Of a stretch of 64,000 bases of DNA, positions 1-10,865 are shown one piece after another. The stretch is taken from NCBI RefSeq assembly GCF_030271255.1, contig NZ_JASJOM010000001.1:186001-250000 (forward strand), read 5' to 3'. Numbering within the stretch: position 1 is the stretch's first letter; the number at the start of each line of letters is the position of its first letter. The position numbers and the translations under genes are program-made. The notes beneath the pieces are model-generated. The model did not search any database. It was not told the DNA's origin and saw only the letters and a program-made list of their open reading frames with translations. Source of the stretch: Peribacillus folii (GTDB taxonomy: Bacteria > Bacillota > Bacilli > Bacillales > DSM-1321).

Positions 1-62
1 GCCTGTCCTTTCCCTCTGGTGATCAATACCTGATAACCCTTAAGGGGCTGGAAGGGAATCAT
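1..62 (-). CDS. hemD: uroporphyrinogen-III synthase, N-terminus only (runs off the window)
   Basis: The ATG overlaps the hemC stop codon (TAATG), so the two genes are translationally coupled. The visible residues read [20 protein letters not shown]. The LITRG stretch is the usual opening of HemD, which cyclises hydroxymethylbilane to uroporphyrinogen III with inversion of ring D. Only about 20 residues are inside the window, so the call rests on this short match and on its place directly after hemC, as in the Bacillus hemAXCDBL operon. Confidence 0.8.
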   Translation of the reverse strand, partial: MIPFQPLKGYQVLITRGKGQ

Positions 63-994
63 TACTGATCGAGCTCCGCTTTTACGCGATCGATTAATTC
101 TTTACCGCCCATTTCACTAATTTTCCTGGCAGCTTCATGTCCAACTGCCTCGGGATCTGTACCCTCGACCATTTCCTTGTACATCACCTTTCCATCCGGT
201 GAAGCGACCAATGCCGTCAAAGTGACGGAGCCATTATCCTTCGCCACTGCGAAGCCGGCAATCGGCACCTGGCACCCGCCCTCCATTTTATCCAAATAGG
301 CACGTTCCGCTTCGACCGTCCTTTTTGTATGGGCACACGTCAATTTCTCAAGTTGGTCGAGCAACTCTTTGTCGTCTTCACGGCATTCAATGGATAGCGC
401 TCCTTGACCAACTGCCGGGATGCAAATGTCTTCATCTAAAAATTCGGTAACGATCTCCCGTTCCCAGCCCATTCTTGAAAGTCCGGCTGCCGCCAGGATG
501 ATCGCATCATAGTCCTCCGTTTTCAGCTTATTCAAACGGGTATCGATATTGCCGCGAATCCATTTAATTTCAAGATCAGGCCTTCTCGCCAAAAGTTGAG
601 CGCCGCGGCGCAGGCTGCTTGTGCCGATGATGGAGCCCGGCTTCAATTCAGATAACGTTTCATGATTTTTCGATATCAGGGCATCCCGGTGATCCTCACG
701 CGGCGGTATGCACCCGATCGTCAAGCCTTCGGGAAGCACTGCCGGCATATCCTTCATGCTATGTACCGCCATATCTATTTCTTTGTCCAGCATCGCCTGT
801 TCGATTTCTTTAACGAACAAGCCTTTGCCGCCTACCTTGGAAAGTGTTACGTCAAGGATTTGGTCACCTTTTGTGACAATCTCCTTCACCTCGAACTCAT
901 AAGGAGCACCTAGTGCTTTAAGTTGGTCGATCACCCAATTCGTTTGGGTGATCGCTAATTTGCTTCGTCTAGAACCGACAATAATTTTTCTCAT
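62..994 (-). CDS. hemC: hydroxymethylbilane synthase (porphobilinogen deaminase)
   Basis: Cytosolic enzyme that joins four porphobilinogen molecules into hydroxymethylbilane for haem and sirohaem. The 310 residues are family-typical. Visible features are the N-terminal GSRRSKLA, the catalytic aspartate in HSMKDMP (about D82), the arginine-rich substrate loop [10 protein letters not shown] (about 124-133), and the cofactor-binding cysteine in EGGCQVP (C241), which carries the dipyrromethane primer. It lies 9 bp after hemX and overlaps hemD by a TAATG junction, so it is a middle gene of the haem operon read from hemA. Confidence 0.97.
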   Translation of the reverse strand: MRKIIVGSRRSKLAITQTNWVIDQLKALGAPYEFEVKEIVTKGDQILDVTLSKVGGKGLFVKEIEQAMLDKEIDMAVHSMKDMPAVLPEGLTIGCIPPREDHRDALISKNHETLSELKPGSIIGTSSLRRGAQLLARRPDLEIKWIRGNIDTRLNKLKTEDYDAIILAAAGLSRMGWEREIVTEFLDEDICIPAVGQGALSIECREDDKELLDQLEKLTCAHTKRTVEAERAYLDKMEGGCQVPIAGFAVAKDNGSVTLTALVASPDGKVMYKEMVEGTDPEAVGHEAARKISEMGGKELIDRVKAELDQ

Positions 995-1003
995 AGTTTC
1001 CTC

Positions 1004-1834
1004 CTAAGTAGTCCAAAAGTGGAATGTTGAAAGGCTTCCGAAAAGGAAAAAGTTGATTAATACAATCATGAAGGATCCAATGTTCAGAAAGGCCAGTGTC
1101 CTTCCATACATTTGTTTCCGGATTTTCAAGTACAAAAACACACTGTAGCCGATGAGCAATATGAATGAACCAATGATTTTCATATCTAGCCACGATACAC
1201 CCGGCACTTTTATATAAGCCCATTGTATGCCGAGGATGAGCGAGACCACCAATAAGGGAACTCCTATCGCGGCAAGCACATAAGACATATGCTCAAGCTT
1301 GGTTAAATCACCAAGCCGGAGCAGCCTTTTGCCCCACTTCTTCCGCTTCAATAAGTCATATTGGATTAAGTAGAGCAGGGAAAATACGAAAGAAAGCGTA
1401 AATGCCCCGTAAGATAGAATCGCAAAGGTGATATGTATGAGCAAAAGCTCCGAAACGAGACGCTGAGCAAGAACCTGCGATTCAATCTGGACAGGCGCAA
1501 AGGTATGGATGGCCATGACCATGAAGCCTAAAACATTCGTAAAAAAGACCGTGAAATCGACTCTCAGCAAGCGATTGATGATCAATGATAACGATACGAG
1601 GACCCATGCATAAAAGTATAAGCCTTCAAAAATCGTCAATACCGGGAACCTTCCCGTTTTCCATACATACAGAAACAAAAAAATTGTTTGCAGCACCCAA
1701 ACAATAGAAAGCAACCAGAAAGCGACCTTATTCGCCTTCTGGTCATTATTAAGGAAGTCCATAAAATATAAAAGCATACTGATGGCATACAACAATACTG
1801 TGGCTTCGTGCAATCTTGTCATTAGTAATTCCAT
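1004..1834 (-). CDS. hemX: HemX, cytochrome c assembly-like membrane protein
   Basis: A 276-residue integral membrane protein with about eight hydrophobic segments, of the CcsA/CcmC-like cytochrome c assembly fold. In B. subtilis HemX lowers the cellular level of glutamyl-tRNA reductase (HemA). The ATG is preceded by GAGGTAGAT, a usable ribosome binding site. It sits between hemA (10 bp upstream) and hemC (9 bp downstream), the conserved Bacillus order, which is the main support for the name. The biochemical role is inferred from family and position. Confidence 0.9.
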   Translation of the reverse strand: MELLMTRLHEATVLLYAISMLLYFMDFLNNDQKANKVAFWLLSIVWVLQTIFLFLYVWKTGRFPVLTIFEGLYFYAWVLVSLSLIINRLLRVDFTVFFTNVLGFMVMAIHTFAPVQIESQVLAQRLVSELLLIHITFAILSYGAFTLSFVFSLLYLIQYDLLKRKKWGKRLLRLGDLTKLEHMSYVLAAIGVPLLVVSLILGIQWAYIKVPGVSWLDMKIIGSFILLIGYSVFLYLKIRKQMYGRTLAFLNIGSFMIVLINFFLFGSLSTFHFWTT

Positions 1835-1844
1835 ATCTACCTCA

Positions 1845-3194
1845 TTACTGGACAGGAACTGGATTTAGCAGGGATGCCTTGGAGCCGTTCCGCACTTTTT
1901 CATCATCCGCCACCAGGTGGTCTTCTATCAATTCCTCCAAGTGGAAGATTTTCACGAAGTTATTTAATTGCTCTTTTGCATTCGGCTCATCCGCCAGCTC
2001 TTTTGCATAAAGGATCGGATCTTTTAACATTTGGTTGATGATGCTCTTCGTATGCTTGTTCAATACCTTTTTGTCACGTTCGCTTAAATGCGGAAGCTTT
2101 CTTTCAATGCTTTCCATCGTTTCCTTCTGTATCGAAAGCGATTTTTCCCGCAAGGAAGAAATGACAGGGACCACACCAAGCAAATTGATCCACTGATTGA
2201 AATCGACGATTTCGGATTCAATCATCAGCTCTATTTTCTCGGCCGCTTTTCTGCGCTCTTCGATATTCGCCTGAACGATTCCTTCAAGATCGTCGATGTC
2301 ATACAAGAAGACATTTTCCAACTCGGCCAGCGTTGGATCGAGGTCACGCGGAACTGCAATATCGACCATGAAAATGGGACGGCCTTTACGAAGCTTGTTC
2401 ACGAAGGTCATCATTTCTTTAGTTACGAGAAGCTCTTTCGACCCAGTGGAAGTAATCAGGATATCCGCATCCACTAAAGCGCATTGCAGCTCCTGAAGCT
2501 GTTTCGCCCTCCCATTGAACCTGCCGGCCAAATCGACCGCTTTCTGGAAGGTGCGGTTAATGACCGTTATGCTGTCTGCACCATTGCTATGAAGATTTTG
2601 AATGGCCAGCTCTCCCATTTTACCCGCACCAAGAATCAGGACGTTCTTGCCATTGAGACCGCCGAAGATTTTTTTGGCAAGCTCGACGGCAGCATAGCTG
2701 ACAGAAACGGCATTCGTATTGATTTCCGTTTCCGAATGGGCTTTTTTCGCCAATGTAAGGGCTTGCTTGAAGAGATGGTTAAACACGGTCCCGATCGTAT
2801 CTTCTTTCTGCCCCAACATGTAGCTGGAACGAACTTGTCCCAAAATCTGGGTTTCACCAAGTATCATGGAATTCAAGCCGCACGTAACTGAAAATAAATG
2901 CTCGACGGCCCCATCTCCCTCATAAATGAACAGGTATTTAGAAAATTCCTCTTTATCGATATGAAACCATTCCGAAAGAAATTCCTTGATGTAATACCTG
3001 CTTGTATGAAGCTGGTCACCGACCGCATATATTTCCGTTCTGTTACATGTTGAAATAATGATGTTTTCCAAGATGCTTTTTTTATTTTTAAGAGCTTTCA
3101 TTGCCTCGGCAAGTTCGGCTTCGTTAAACGATAGTTTTTCCCGAATTTCAACAGGGGCAGTTTTGTAATTAATACCAACCGCTAGAATATGCAT
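1845..3194 (-). CDS. hemA: glutamyl-tRNA reductase
   Basis: First committed step of C5-pathway haem synthesis: NADPH-dependent reduction of glutamyl-tRNA to glutamate-1-semialdehyde. The nucleophilic cysteine is in STCNRTE (C50 from the chosen start). The dinucleotide-binding loop reads GAGKMGE (about 190), and a helical dimerisation domain follows. About 449 residues. The frame extends upstream through GTG and TTG codons to 3215, but family members begin MHILxVG, so the ATG at 3194 is preferred although its Shine-Dalgarno spacing is poor. It leads the hem operon. Confidence 0.95.
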   Translation of the reverse strand: MHILAVGINYKTAPVEIREKLSFNEAELAEAMKALKNKKSILENIIISTCNRTEIYAVGDQLHTSRYYIKEFLSEWFHIDKEEFSKYLFIYEGDGAVEHLFSVTCGLNSMILGETQILGQVRSSYMLGQKEDTIGTVFNHLFKQALTLAKKAHSETEINTNAVSVSYAAVELAKKIFGGLNGKNVLILGAGKMGELAIQNLHSNGADSITVINRTFQKAVDLAGRFNGRAKQLQELQCALVDADILITSTGSKELLVTKEMMTFVNKLRKGRPIFMVDIAVPRDLDPTLAELENVFLYDIDDLEGIVQANIEERRKAAEKIELMIESEIVDFNQWINLLGVVPVISSLREKSLSIQKETMESIERKLPHLSERDKKVLNKHTKSIINQMLKDPILYAKELADEPNAKEQLNNFVKIFHLEELIEDHLVADDEKVRNGSKASLLNPVPVQ

Positions 3195-3233
3195 CCTTTT
3201 GTTTTGCACCCCCAAAATTTTTCGTGTAAATTT

Positions 3234-3239
3234 ATTATA
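3234..3239 (-). promoter_or_regulatory. possible -10 box of the hem operon, PerR-like flank
   Basis: On the minus strand TATAAT lies about 40 bp upstream of hemA. No good -35 is visible at 17 bp. The surrounding TTATAATAAATTTA partly resembles the PerR box (TTATAATNATTATAA), and hemA of B. subtilis is PerR-controlled. Weak, inferred only. Confidence 0.3.
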
Positions 3240-3446
3240 ACATGTACTAAAATGGATTCACGCAAATAATATGAACAGTTTATGAAAACATATGCTACCA
3301 TGAAAAGACGGCTAAAACGCCAGGATCGCTCCACAAGGTGTCTAGCGGGATTTATAAGTTACATACATATTTCGACACTGTGTACAAAAGTAACATAACA
3401 AAAATGGCAAAAAACTTCAAGTAATCGAATTGGATAGGAGGATCCC

Positions 3447-3929
3447 ATGAAAACGCAACGCATTTTCCCTGGAATCGTTTTAATCGGTTTCGGCCTTTAT
3501 TTTTTTCTTGAACATTCCCAAATCGAAATCTTCCCGGACTTTTATAGCTGGCCGACGCTACTTTGCATTGTCGGTGCCGCCTTCCTGATCCAGGCCTATA
3601 GCGGCAATGAATTCGAGTCGATCCTGCCAGGCGTGATCCTGCTGGGGTTCGGGGCCCATTTTCACATCGTAAAAAACCTGGAAATATGGCCGGATAATAT
3701 AGGTATCTTTATTTTAATCATCTCCCTAGGTTTTATACTGCGGGCCCGCAAAACAAATACTGGAATGTTTCATGGGTTGATACTGCTGATCATTTCGGTA
3801 CTATTCTTATTTTATGATAAAATCACGACCTCCTTCGGGCTGGTGGAAACGAGCACGGCGAATATCGAAAGATTTTGGCCATTTGCCTTGATGGCAATCG
3901 GGATCTATTTTTTGGTCCGAAAAAAGTGA
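3447..3929 (+). CDS. small multi-span membrane protein, LiaI/LiaF-like transmembrane domain
   Basis: 160 residues, almost wholly hydrophobic. It is built from repeated units of two short membrane segments that open with phrases such as PGIVLIGFGLYFF, PGVILLGFGAHF and HGLILLIISVLF. This pattern is typical of the LiaI-LiaF-like transmembrane region (DUF5668). A good ribosome site (GATAGGAGGATCCC) precedes the ATG. It is divergent from hemA and convergent with engB. B. subtilis also has a short gene (ysxD) between engB and hemA, so this may be its positional counterpart, but equivalence was not tested. Function unknown; envelope-stress sensing is only a family hint. Confidence 0.75.
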   Translation: MKTQRIFPGIVLIGFGLYFFLEHSQIEIFPDFYSWPTLLCIVGAAFLIQAYSGNEFESILPGVILLGFGAHFHIVKNLEIWPDNIGIFILIISLGFILRARKTNTGMFHGLILLIISVLFLFYDKITTSFGLVETSTANIERFWPFALMAIGIYFLVRKK

Positions 3930-3947
3930 TCTGGCAAAGCACATTCT

Positions 3948-3985
3948 AAAAAAAAGGGTATTCCGCATCCGGAATACCCCTTTTT
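3948..3985. terminator. bidirectional intrinsic terminator
   Basis: GGGTATTCC/GGAATACCC stem (3956-3979) with an A-tract on the left and a T-tract on the right. It serves the convergent plus-strand membrane protein and minus-strand engB. Confidence 0.9.
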
Positions 3986-3988
3986 CGT

Positions 3989-4570
3989 TTACATATACTT
4001 CTTGAGTACGCCCCAGGCTTGTTCTTTCCCTTCGCCCGTTTCTCCAGAGAAAAGAAGCAATTCATCTTCTTTTTCCATGTTTAACGTTTGGCGCGTGACT
4101 TTTAAATGCTTCTGCCATTTGCCCTTCGGAATCTTATCCGCCTTTGTGGCAATGACGATCCTCGGCAGGTCATAATGCTTCAGGAATTCGTACATCGCGA
4201 TATCATCCTTTGTCGGCGGATGACGCAAATCGACGACCAGAAGCGCAGCACGGAGCTGATCACGGGAAGTGAAATACGTTTCGATCATCCTTCCCCAAGC
4301 ATCACGCTCGGATTTGGATACCTTTGCGTAGCCATAACCAGGAACATCCACAAAATGAAGTGCTTCATTTATGATATAAAAGTTCAAGGTCTGTGTCTTT
4401 CCCGGTTTGGACGATGTGCGCGCCAGGTTTTTCCGGTTGATCATTTTGTTGATGAAGCTGGATTTCCCAACATTGGAGCGGCCAGCCAGGGCAAACTCCG
4501 GTATTGGGGTATTGGGATATTGTTCAGGCTTTACGGCACTGATGACAATATCTGAACTTGTCACTTTCAT
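3989..4570 (-). CDS. ysxC: ribosome biogenesis GTPase YsxC/EngB
   Basis: Essential TRAFAC GTPase needed for late 50S assembly. 193 residues, normal length. Visible G motifs are G1 GRSNVGKSS (30-38), G3 DVPGYGYA and G4 TKADK. Its start codon overlaps the lonA stop (ATGA, 4567-4570), so the two are translationally coupled. A terminator follows directly after the stop codon. The lonA-ysxC pair is conserved in Bacillus. Confidence 0.97.
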   Translation of the reverse strand: MKVTSSDIVISAVKPEQYPNTPIPEFALAGRSNVGKSSFINKMINRKNLARTSSKPGKTQTLNFYIINEALHFVDVPGYGYAKVSKSERDAWGRMIETYFTSRDQLRAALLVVDLRHPPTKDDIAMYEFLKHYDLPRIVIATKADKIPKGKWQKHLKVTRQTLNMEKEDELLLFSGETGEGKEQAWGVLKKYM

Positions 4571-6888
4571 TCGTCCGCACCTGCCAATGCATGCTCAAGA
4601 ACTTCATCGACGTGTGAGACTGGAACAAATGTTAATGCTTTACGGACACTCTCCGGGATATCATCAATATCCTTTTCGTTATTTTGCGGAATGATGATTT
4701 TCGTAAGTCCTGCACGGTGAGCCGCTAAAGATTTTTCTTTAAGGCCGCCGATCGGAAGAACCCGTCCGCGTAATGTAATTTCGCCTGTCATGCCTACCTC
4801 TTTTCTGATCGGCCTGTTGGTAAGGGCCGATATTAACGCTGTTGCAATCGTGATGCCTGCAGAAGGCCCATCCTTGGGGACCGCACCTTCAGGGACATGA
4901 ATATGAATATCATATTTTTCATGGAAGTTCGTATCAATATGAAGTTTCTCGGTTTTGGAACGGACATAGCTGAAAGCTGCCTGTGCTGACTCTTTCATTA
5001 CATCACCAAGCTTGCCTGTCAATATGAGTTTGCCTTTTCCTGGTGATAAGGAAACCTCGATTTGCAATGTATCGCCGCCAACCGATGTGTAGGCCAAGCC
5101 ATTGGCTACACCGACTTGGTTCTCGACTTCCGCCTGTCCGTAATGGAACATCGTTTTTCCCAGAAACTCCTCGACATTCTTGTCCGAAATGACGACCCGC
5201 TTTTTGTCCCCGGACACGATGATTTTCGCAGTCTTCCGGCAGATGCCTGCAAGCTGCCGCTCCAGACTCCGGACACCGGCTTCCCGGGTATAGTAACGGA
5301 TGATTTTGGTAAGTGCTTCTTCACGGATTTGCAATTGGGTCTTCAATAAACCATGGTTTTCCAGCTGTCTTGGCAGCAGGTGATCCTTGGCTATATGAAG
5401 TTTCTCTATTTCAGTATAACCTGCAATCGAAATGATTTCCATACGATCGCGAAGCGGGCCGGGAATGGAGCCCAAATTATTAGCCGTTGCTATGAACATG
5501 ACTTTGGATAAATCATACGTTTCTTCGATATAATGGTCACTGAAGTTATGGTTTTGCTCCGGATCGAGGACCTCAAGCATCGCTGCGGATGGATCGCCTC
5601 TAAAATCATTGGACATCTTATCCACTTCATCCAATAAAAAGACGGGATTGATCGTTCCGGCTTTTTTCATGCCCTGGATGATCCGTCCTGGCATTGCCCC
5701 TACGTATGTGCGGCGATGTCCGCGGATTTCAGATTCATCACGCACTCCCCCTAATGAAATCCGGACAAAGTTCCTATTCATGGAAGTTGCGATTGATTTC
5801 GCCAAACTCGTTTTTCCGACACCAGGAGGTCCGACCAAGCAAAGGATCGGCCCCTTCAAGGAGTTGGTCAATTGCTGGACGGCCAAATACTCCAGCACCC
5901 GCTCCTTCACCTTTTCCAGCCCATGATGATCTCTATTCAAAATTCTTTCAGCTTTGTGGATATTCAAATCATCTTTCGTCGCATTGGACCAAGGAAGTGA
6001 TATCAGCCACTCGATATAATTGCGGATGACAGAGCTCTCGGCAGAGCTTGAAGGCACTTTTTCATAGCGGTCCAGTTCCTTCAGGGCGGCTGCCTTAATG
6101 TGTTCTGGCATGTCCGCTTCTTCAATCTTTTCGTTAAGGACTTCAATTTCGCCAGTCTTTCCTTCTTTGTCGCCCAATTCCTTTTGGATCGCCTTCATTT
6201 GTTCACGCAGGTAATATTCCTTTTGCGTCCGTTCCATCGAACGCTTGACGCGCTGGCCAATTTTTTTCTCAAGAAAAAGAACCTCTTTTTCATTATTGAT
6301 GATTTCAATGACACGGCTCAAACGCTTTTTCATATCGATGGTCTCTAGCACTTCCTGCTTTTCCTTCAGCTTCAAAGGCAGGTGGGAGGCAATGATGTCA
6401 GCCAATCTCCCTGGCTCTTCAATATCCGAAGTGGATGTGAATGTTTCACCGGTTATTTTCTTGGACATTTTTATGTATTGTTCAAAATAATCCAGAAGAG
6501 TGCGCATCAATGCTTGATGTTCCGCATCCTTTTCATCACTGTCTTCATATATTTTTATTTTGGCACCATAATGTGTCTCATAATCGTAAAATTCAACGAC
6601 CTCTGCCCGGTTCAAACCTTCCACCAGTACCCGGATTGTTCCGTTCGGAAGCTTCAGCATCTGCTTTACTTTTGTCAATGTTCCCATTTTAAATAAATCT
6701 TCTTCACCTGGTTCGTCCAACGAAACATCTTGTTGTGTCGTCAAAAATATAAGATGGTCTTCCACCATTGCTTTCTCAAGGGCTTGCACCGATTTATCTC
6801 GGCCTACATCTAAATGAAGTACCATCGTTGGATATACAAGCAATCCTCTAAGCGGCAGGAGGGGGACGATGATTTCTTTATCAGTCAT
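4567..6888 (-). CDS. lonA: ATP-dependent protease La, LonA
   Basis: Hexameric AAA+ serine protease that degrades misfolded and regulatory proteins. 773 residues: N-terminal LON substrate domain (about 8-205), coiled coil, AAA+ module with Walker [10 protein letters not shown] (about 355), and C-terminal protease domain with the catalytic dyad Ser676 (PKDGPSAG) and Lys719 (GGLKEKS). The 43-residue spacing between Ser and Lys is as in E. coli Lon. The ATG at 6888 follows AGGTGTCAGGAA. No CtsR box could be seen with confidence in the 240 bp upstream. Confidence 0.97.
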   Translation of the reverse strand: MTDKEIIVPLLPLRGLLVYPTMVLHLDVGRDKSVQALEKAMVEDHLIFLTTQQDVSLDEPGEEDLFKMGTLTKVKQMLKLPNGTIRVLVEGLNRAEVVEFYDYETHYGAKIKIYEDSDEKDAEHQALMRTLLDYFEQYIKMSKKITGETFTSTSDIEEPGRLADIIASHLPLKLKEKQEVLETIDMKKRLSRVIEIINNEKEVLFLEKKIGQRVKRSMERTQKEYYLREQMKAIQKELGDKEGKTGEIEVLNEKIEEADMPEHIKAAALKELDRYEKVPSSSAESSVIRNYIEWLISLPWSNATKDDLNIHKAERILNRDHHGLEKVKERVLEYLAVQQLTNSLKGPILCLVGPPGVGKTSLAKSIATSMNRNFVRISLGGVRDESEIRGHRRTYVGAMPGRIIQGMKKAGTINPVFLLDEVDKMSNDFRGDPSAAMLEVLDPEQNHNFSDHYIEETYDLSKVMFIATANNLGSIPGPLRDRMEIISIAGYTEIEKLHIAKDHLLPRQLENHGLLKTQLQIREEALTKIIRYYTREAGVRSLERQLAGICRKTAKIIVSGDKKRVVISDKNVEEFLGKTMFHYGQAEVENQVGVANGLAYTSVGGDTLQIEVSLSPGKGKLILTGKLGDVMKESAQAAFSYVRSKTEKLHIDTNFHEKYDIHIHVPEGAVPKDGPSAGITIATALISALTNRPIRKEVGMTGEITLRGRVLPIGGLKEKSLAAHRAGLTKIIIPQNNEKDIDDIPESVRKALTFVPVSHVDEVLEHALAGADE

Positions 6889-7100
6889 TTCCTGACACCT
6901 CCATCTATTTAATATCGTCGTTGTAAACTATTTACCCATGTTCTCGACCTTTTAACAATTCTATCCTATTTATATAGAAGTGTCTATTCGTTTACCTTCA
7001 CACGTTTCGACTGCTTTTATTATCTCCAATATCAACTAAAAAAGCACGCCTGAACTCGCGATTTTTTTTCATATATGAAGATTCATGACTTCATCAGAAT

Positions 7101-7124
7101 GCCCCGGTTCCATTAAGCCGGGGC
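7101..7124 (-). terminator. hairpin downstream of lonB
   Basis: GCCCCGGCTTAATGGAACCGGGGC directly after the lonB stop on the minus strand. It is a strong GC stem without a proper T-run, so termination may be partial. The remaining DNA up to lonA (6889-7100) shows no gene. Confidence 0.6.
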
Positions 7125-7131
7125 ATTTCCT

Positions 7132-8802
7132 TTATACGCTTTCTTTTTTTGATAGGTCCAAGGATGTGAGGATTTGCTCCGATATCATTTCCTTTTTCAA
7201 TGCTTGATCCAGCACTTCTTTTACATGTGTAACGGGGATGATTTCAATATCCTTGATTTCCAATAACAGCGGCTGCATATTATCGGCAGGGATGATCACT
7301 TTCGTTGCTCCTGCTAGCTTTGCCGCCTTGATTTTCGGTATGACTCCGCCAATCGGCTTAACACCGCCATGGATGCTGATTTCTCCAGTCATGGCAATCG
7401 TGTGGTCAACGGGGATTTTATAAATGGCCGAGTATACGCCCGTTGCCATCGCAATCCCTGCAGAAGGGCCATCGACGGGACTTCCGCCCGGGAAGTTCAC
7501 ATGGATATCAAATTGGTCGGCTGGCACCCCCATCGACCGGAGAACCGTAATCACGTTTTCAATCGAGCCCTTCGCCATGCTCTTGCGGCGGATCGACTTG
7601 CCAGTTCCCCCGCCGATGCTCTCTTCTTCAACAATACCAGTAATATTGATCGAGCCTTTTTCATTGGATGCGGCCATGACGGTAACCTCTATTTCCAGCA
7701 ATGCCCCTGAGTTGGGACCATAAACTGCGAGGCCATTGACAAGACCTATTTTCGAATTCGACTCTATTTTACGATCCATGCGTTGCGTCAATTGACTGCT
7801 ATGTGCCATCCAATCAATATCTTCTTCTCGTATGAAGGTCCTGTCTTCATTTATCGAGATCCCTGCAAGCGTCTGGATCATATTGACCGCTTCCCTGCCA
7901 TTTCGGGCATAATCGGAAACCGACTGCAAACCTTTTTCACTTATCGAGATCCCCACTTTATCGGAGGCATTCTTTGCGACTTTCATTATCTCTTCCCGGT
8001 CAAGCTCACGGAAAAAGACCTCTATGCATCTTGAACGGATCGCAGGTGCAATTTCATTCGGTGTCCGCGTCGTCGCTCCAATCAAGCGAAAGTCGGCAGG
8101 CAGCCCGTTTTTGAAAATATCGTGAATGTGAGTGGGGATATTTTGATTTTCCTCTTGGTAATAGGCGCTTTCGAGAAAGACCTTCCGATCCTCCAAAACC
8201 TTTAAAAGTTTATTCATCTGGATGGGGTGGAGCTCACCTATTTCATCAATGAACAATACCCCGCCATGAGCATTGCTGACAGCGCCTTGCTTTGGCTGCG
8301 GGATTCCGGCCTGTCCCATTGCGCCGGCGCCTTGGTAGATCGGATCGTGCACCGAACCAATCAACGGATCGGCAATCCCCCGCTCATCGAATCTGGCTGT
8401 CGTCGCGTCCAATTCAACAAACACCGCTGAGCTCTTAAAAGGTGATTTCCCGTTTTTCTTGGACTCTTCAAGCACAAGTCTGGCCGCTGCGGTTTTCCCG
8501 ACCCCTGGAGGGCCATAGACGATGACATGCTGCGGATTTGGGCCGCATAATGCAGCCTTCAATGATTTGATCCCATCTTCCTGGCCGATGATTTCGTTGA
8601 ATGTGCTCGGCCTGACCTTCTCAGCCAATGGTTCCGTTAATGAAATGGACCTCATCTTCCGTAATTGGTCCATTTCCTTTCTTGAGTCTCGGTCAATCGA
8701 AACCTTCTGGGTCCGTTGGCCTTTCAATAGGTTCAAAAAATATAACCCGATAATAATCCCAAAAAACAGCTGAATAAACAACGCCAATCCTGTCCAATTC
8801 AT
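7132..8802 (-). CDS. lonB: Lon-like protease LonB (sporulation-type)
   Basis: Membrane-tethered Lon homologue. An N-terminal hydrophobic segment (about 3-25) replaces the LON substrate domain. The AAA+ module follows with Walker [10 protein letters not shown] and Walker B LFIDEIGEL, then the Lon protease domain with Ser447 (PVDGPSAG) and Lys490 (VIPKIKAAK), again 43 residues apart. 556 residues match the B. subtilis LonB class, which is made in the forespore under sigma-F. No sigma-F promoter was identified here. It lies between clpX and lonA as in other Bacillus. Confidence 0.95.
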   Translation of the reverse strand: MNWTGLALFIQLFFGIIIGLYFLNLLKGQRTQKVSIDRDSRKEMDQLRKMRSISLTEPLAEKVRPSTFNEIIGQEDGIKSLKAALCGPNPQHVIVYGPPGVGKTAAARLVLEESKKNGKSPFKSSAVFVELDATTARFDERGIADPLIGSVHDPIYQGAGAMGQAGIPQPKQGAVSNAHGGVLFIDEIGELHPIQMNKLLKVLEDRKVFLESAYYQEENQNIPTHIHDIFKNGLPADFRLIGATTRTPNEIAPAIRSRCIEVFFRELDREEIMKVAKNASDKVGISISEKGLQSVSDYARNGREAVNMIQTLAGISINEDRTFIREEDIDWMAHSSQLTQRMDRKIESNSKIGLVNGLAVYGPNSGALLEIEVTVMAASNEKGSINITGIVEEESIGGGTGKSIRRKSMAKGSIENVITVLRSMGVPADQFDIHVNFPGGSPVDGPSAGIAMATGVYSAIYKIPVDHTIAMTGEISIHGGVKPIGGVIPKIKAAKLAGATKVIIPADNMQPLLLEIKDIEIIPVTHVKEVLDQALKKEMISEQILTSLDLSKKESV

Positions 8803-9121
8803 TCTATTCCCTCCTGCACTCTCCTAGTTTGTCATTTCTGTTAGTATCTCCTTTGGAAGGGCGAAATTATCCATGAAATCCGCGTTGTAAATTTTTGGGG
8901 TTTCCGCGGAAACAATCCCGCTTTTTCGTTCAGGTTGAGGTCAGGCTTTCATTGCCTAATGTTTCCATGATTTTGAATTATGTCGGTTCATTGCATAATC
9001 GAAAGTTGAAAGCAAGTTACCTTAAGTTTTCGAGGGGTGAAATTAGACCGTTACTTTCCACTTTTCATAAAACAAACATAGCATCTCAAATTTCCCACAG
9101 TTTTTTAGGATTTGTAATATT

Positions 9122-9256
9122 CCCGTTTCATTGCACTGCAGGCACTCGATTATCCAGCGGGCGGCCCGCGAGCCTCCTCGGCGCTTGTGCGCCTGCGGTG
9201 TCTCACGAAGACACGCATTTCCCGCAGGAGTCTCTCCGCTTTCCGTTTCATCTACT
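9122..9256 (-). repeat. dispersed GC-rich intergenic repeat, copy 1
   Basis: On the minus strand it reads in order ATGAAACGGAAAGCGGAG, ACTCCTGCGGGAA, GTGAGACACCGCAGG, GCCGAGGAGGCTC, CTGGATAA, GTGCCTGCAGTG and AATGAAACG. The same blocks occur in the same order on the plus strand at 48862-48993, with scattered substitutions and short indels. No open frame is conserved between the copies. This looks like a small non-coding repeat family scattered between genes; the mechanism of spread is unknown. Confidence 0.8.
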
Positions 9257-9503
9257 TTACGTGAAAATGTATTTTGAATTTTGCTTCATCACAGGTCTGG
9301 AGGACATGGACTTTAACCGTTGCTTTACTCTTCAGGCACTCGCTTGTCCAGAGAGTTCTGGGAAATTGGTGAGCTGCCCATTTTGGGTCTTCACTTGTTT
9401 AAACAGTTCTTCTATCGTAGAGTTACCGAAACAACGGATAAGGACAGAGGCTGGTTTTATTGCTGCGCAAATGCGAAAGCATACGATCAAGCGTGCAATT
9501 TGC

Positions 9504-9549
9504 AAAAAAAAAAAGGGTATCGGAATGAGATCACTCCAATACCCTTTTT
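9504..9549 (-). terminator. clpX intrinsic terminator
   Basis: On the minus strand GGGTATTGGAGTG pairs with CATTCCGATACCC (9515-9544), followed by about eleven T. It lies 50 bp after the clpX stop. The stem is close in sequence to the terminator at 62870-62904. Confidence 0.9.
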
Positions 9550-9596
9550 CTATACATGCAGACGGCCAGGATGTACTGGCCGTCTGTGGATTCAAA

Positions 9597-10865
9597 TTAA
9601 GCAGATGTTTTCTTTTCTTGTCCCATGACGGTTGTGCCATCTTTGAGGACAAGCTTTGGAGATTCATTTTTGGAAATCGTGTTACCTGTGATGACACATT
9701 TTGCAACATCATCACGAGAAGGAAGATCGAACATCACTTCGAGAATGATCCCTTCAATGATGGAACGCAATCCACGGGCACCCGTTTTACGCTCAATCGC
9801 TTTTTTGGCAATTTCACTTAACGCTTCCGGTTCGAATTCCAATTCAACATCATCAAGCTCAAGTAACTTTTGATATTGCTTGACTAGCGCATTTTTTGGT
9901 TGTGTCAGGATTTCAATCAAAGCGGCTTCATCCAATTGCTCAAGAGTCGCAATGACCGGCAGTCGTCCGATGAATTCCGGAATCAATCCGAAACGAAGCA
10001 AGTCTTCTGGAAGCACTTTGGAAAGTAATTCTTTTTCCGCAATATCGTCCTTTTTCACATCAGAGCCAAAACCAATGACCTTTTGGCCAAGGCGGCGTTT
10101 GATGATCGGTTCAATTCCATCGAATGCACCGCCACAGATGAACAGGATATTGGTCGTGTCGATTTGGATGAATTCTTGATGCGGATGTTTCCGTCCGCCT
10201 TGAGGCGGCACGCTTGCAACCGTTCCTTCAAGAATTTTTAATAACGCCTGCTGCACGCCTTCTCCAGATACGTCACGTGTAATCGAAGGGTTTTCCGATT
10301 TACGGGCAACTTTATCGATTTCATCAATATAAATGATGCCTTTTTCCGCTTTTTCTACATCATAATCGGCTGCTTGGATCAATTTAAGGAGGATATTTTC
10401 CACATCTTCCCCTACATATCCAGCTTCCGTCAATGAAGTGGCATCAGCAATGGCAAAAGGAACATTCAATAGCCGGGCCAGTGTTTGTGCAAGAAGGGTT
10501 TTCCCGCTCCCTGTCGGTCCGATTAGGGCGATGTTACTTTTTGAAAGCTCGACATCGTCGACCTTGCTATTGGAATTGATACGCTTATAATGATTGTAAA
10601 CCGCAACAGCCAATGATTTCTTCGCCTGTTCTTGTCCAATCACGTATTCATCAAGAATTTCACGGATTTCCATAGGCTTAGGTACATCTCTGAATTCCAC
10701 TTCTTCATCTGTACCAAGTTCTTCCTCGACGATTTCCGTACAAAGCTCGATACACTCGTCACAAATATATACACCTGGACCAGCAACCAGTTTACGGACT
10801 TGTTCTTGAGTTTTTCCGCAAAAAGAACACTTCAACTGTCCTTTTTCATCATTAAATTTAAACAT
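9597..10865 (-). CDS. clpX: ATP-dependent Clp protease ATP-binding subunit ClpX
   Basis: Hexameric AAA+ unfoldase that feeds substrates to ClpP. 422 residues. The N-terminal C4 zinc-binding dimerisation domain has C13, C16, C35 and C38 (CSFC...CDEC). The AAA+ module has Walker A GPTGSGKT, and the IGF loop (KVIGFGS) that docks ClpP is present. The ATG follows AAAAGGGGTGAACGTAC. It lies downstream of tig and upstream of lonB, the standard Bacillus order. A 420-bp leader with a terminator-like hairpin separates it from tig, so it may be transcribed from its own promoter. Confidence 0.98.
   Translation of the reverse strand: MFKFNDEKGQLKCSFCGKTQEQVRKLVAGPGVYICDECIELCTEIVEEELGTDEEVEFRDVPKPMEIREILDEYVIGQEQAKKSLAVAVYNHYKRINSNSKVDDVELSKSNIALIGPTGSGKTLLAQTLARLLNVPFAIADATSLTEAGYVGEDVENILLKLIQAADYDVEKAEKGIIYIDEIDKVARKSENPSITRDVSGEGVQQALLKILEGTVASVPPQGGRKHPHQEFIQIDTTNILFICGGAFDGIEPIIKRRLGQKVIGFGSDVKKDDIAEKELLSKVLPEDLLRFGLIPEFIGRLPVIATLEQLDEAALIEILTQPKNALVKQYQKLLELDDVELEFEPEALSEIAKKAIERKTGARGLRSIIEGIILEVMFDLPSRDDVAKCVITGNTISKNESPKLVLKDGTTVMGQEKKTSA

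Larger units (their letters stand above)
8803..9596. other. gene-free lonB-clpX spacer containing repeat DNA
   Basis: About 790 bp without a credible gene. It holds one copy of a dispersed GC-rich repeat (9122-9256) and a second block whose edge (9330-9351, CAGGCACTCGCTTGTCCAG on the plus strand) resembles the end of that repeat (9136-9157). The clpX terminator comes last. A long plus-strand open frame (8895-9821) crosses the repeat and runs into clpX antisense; it has no ribosome site and mixed composition. A minus-strand open stretch at 9332-9500 has no start codon. Confidence 0.6.

Noticed and set aside
8895-9821. 308-codon plus-strand open frame between lonB and clpX
   Set aside because: It crosses a non-coding repeat and the clpX terminator and ends antisense to clpX; no ribosome site and no recognisable domain.
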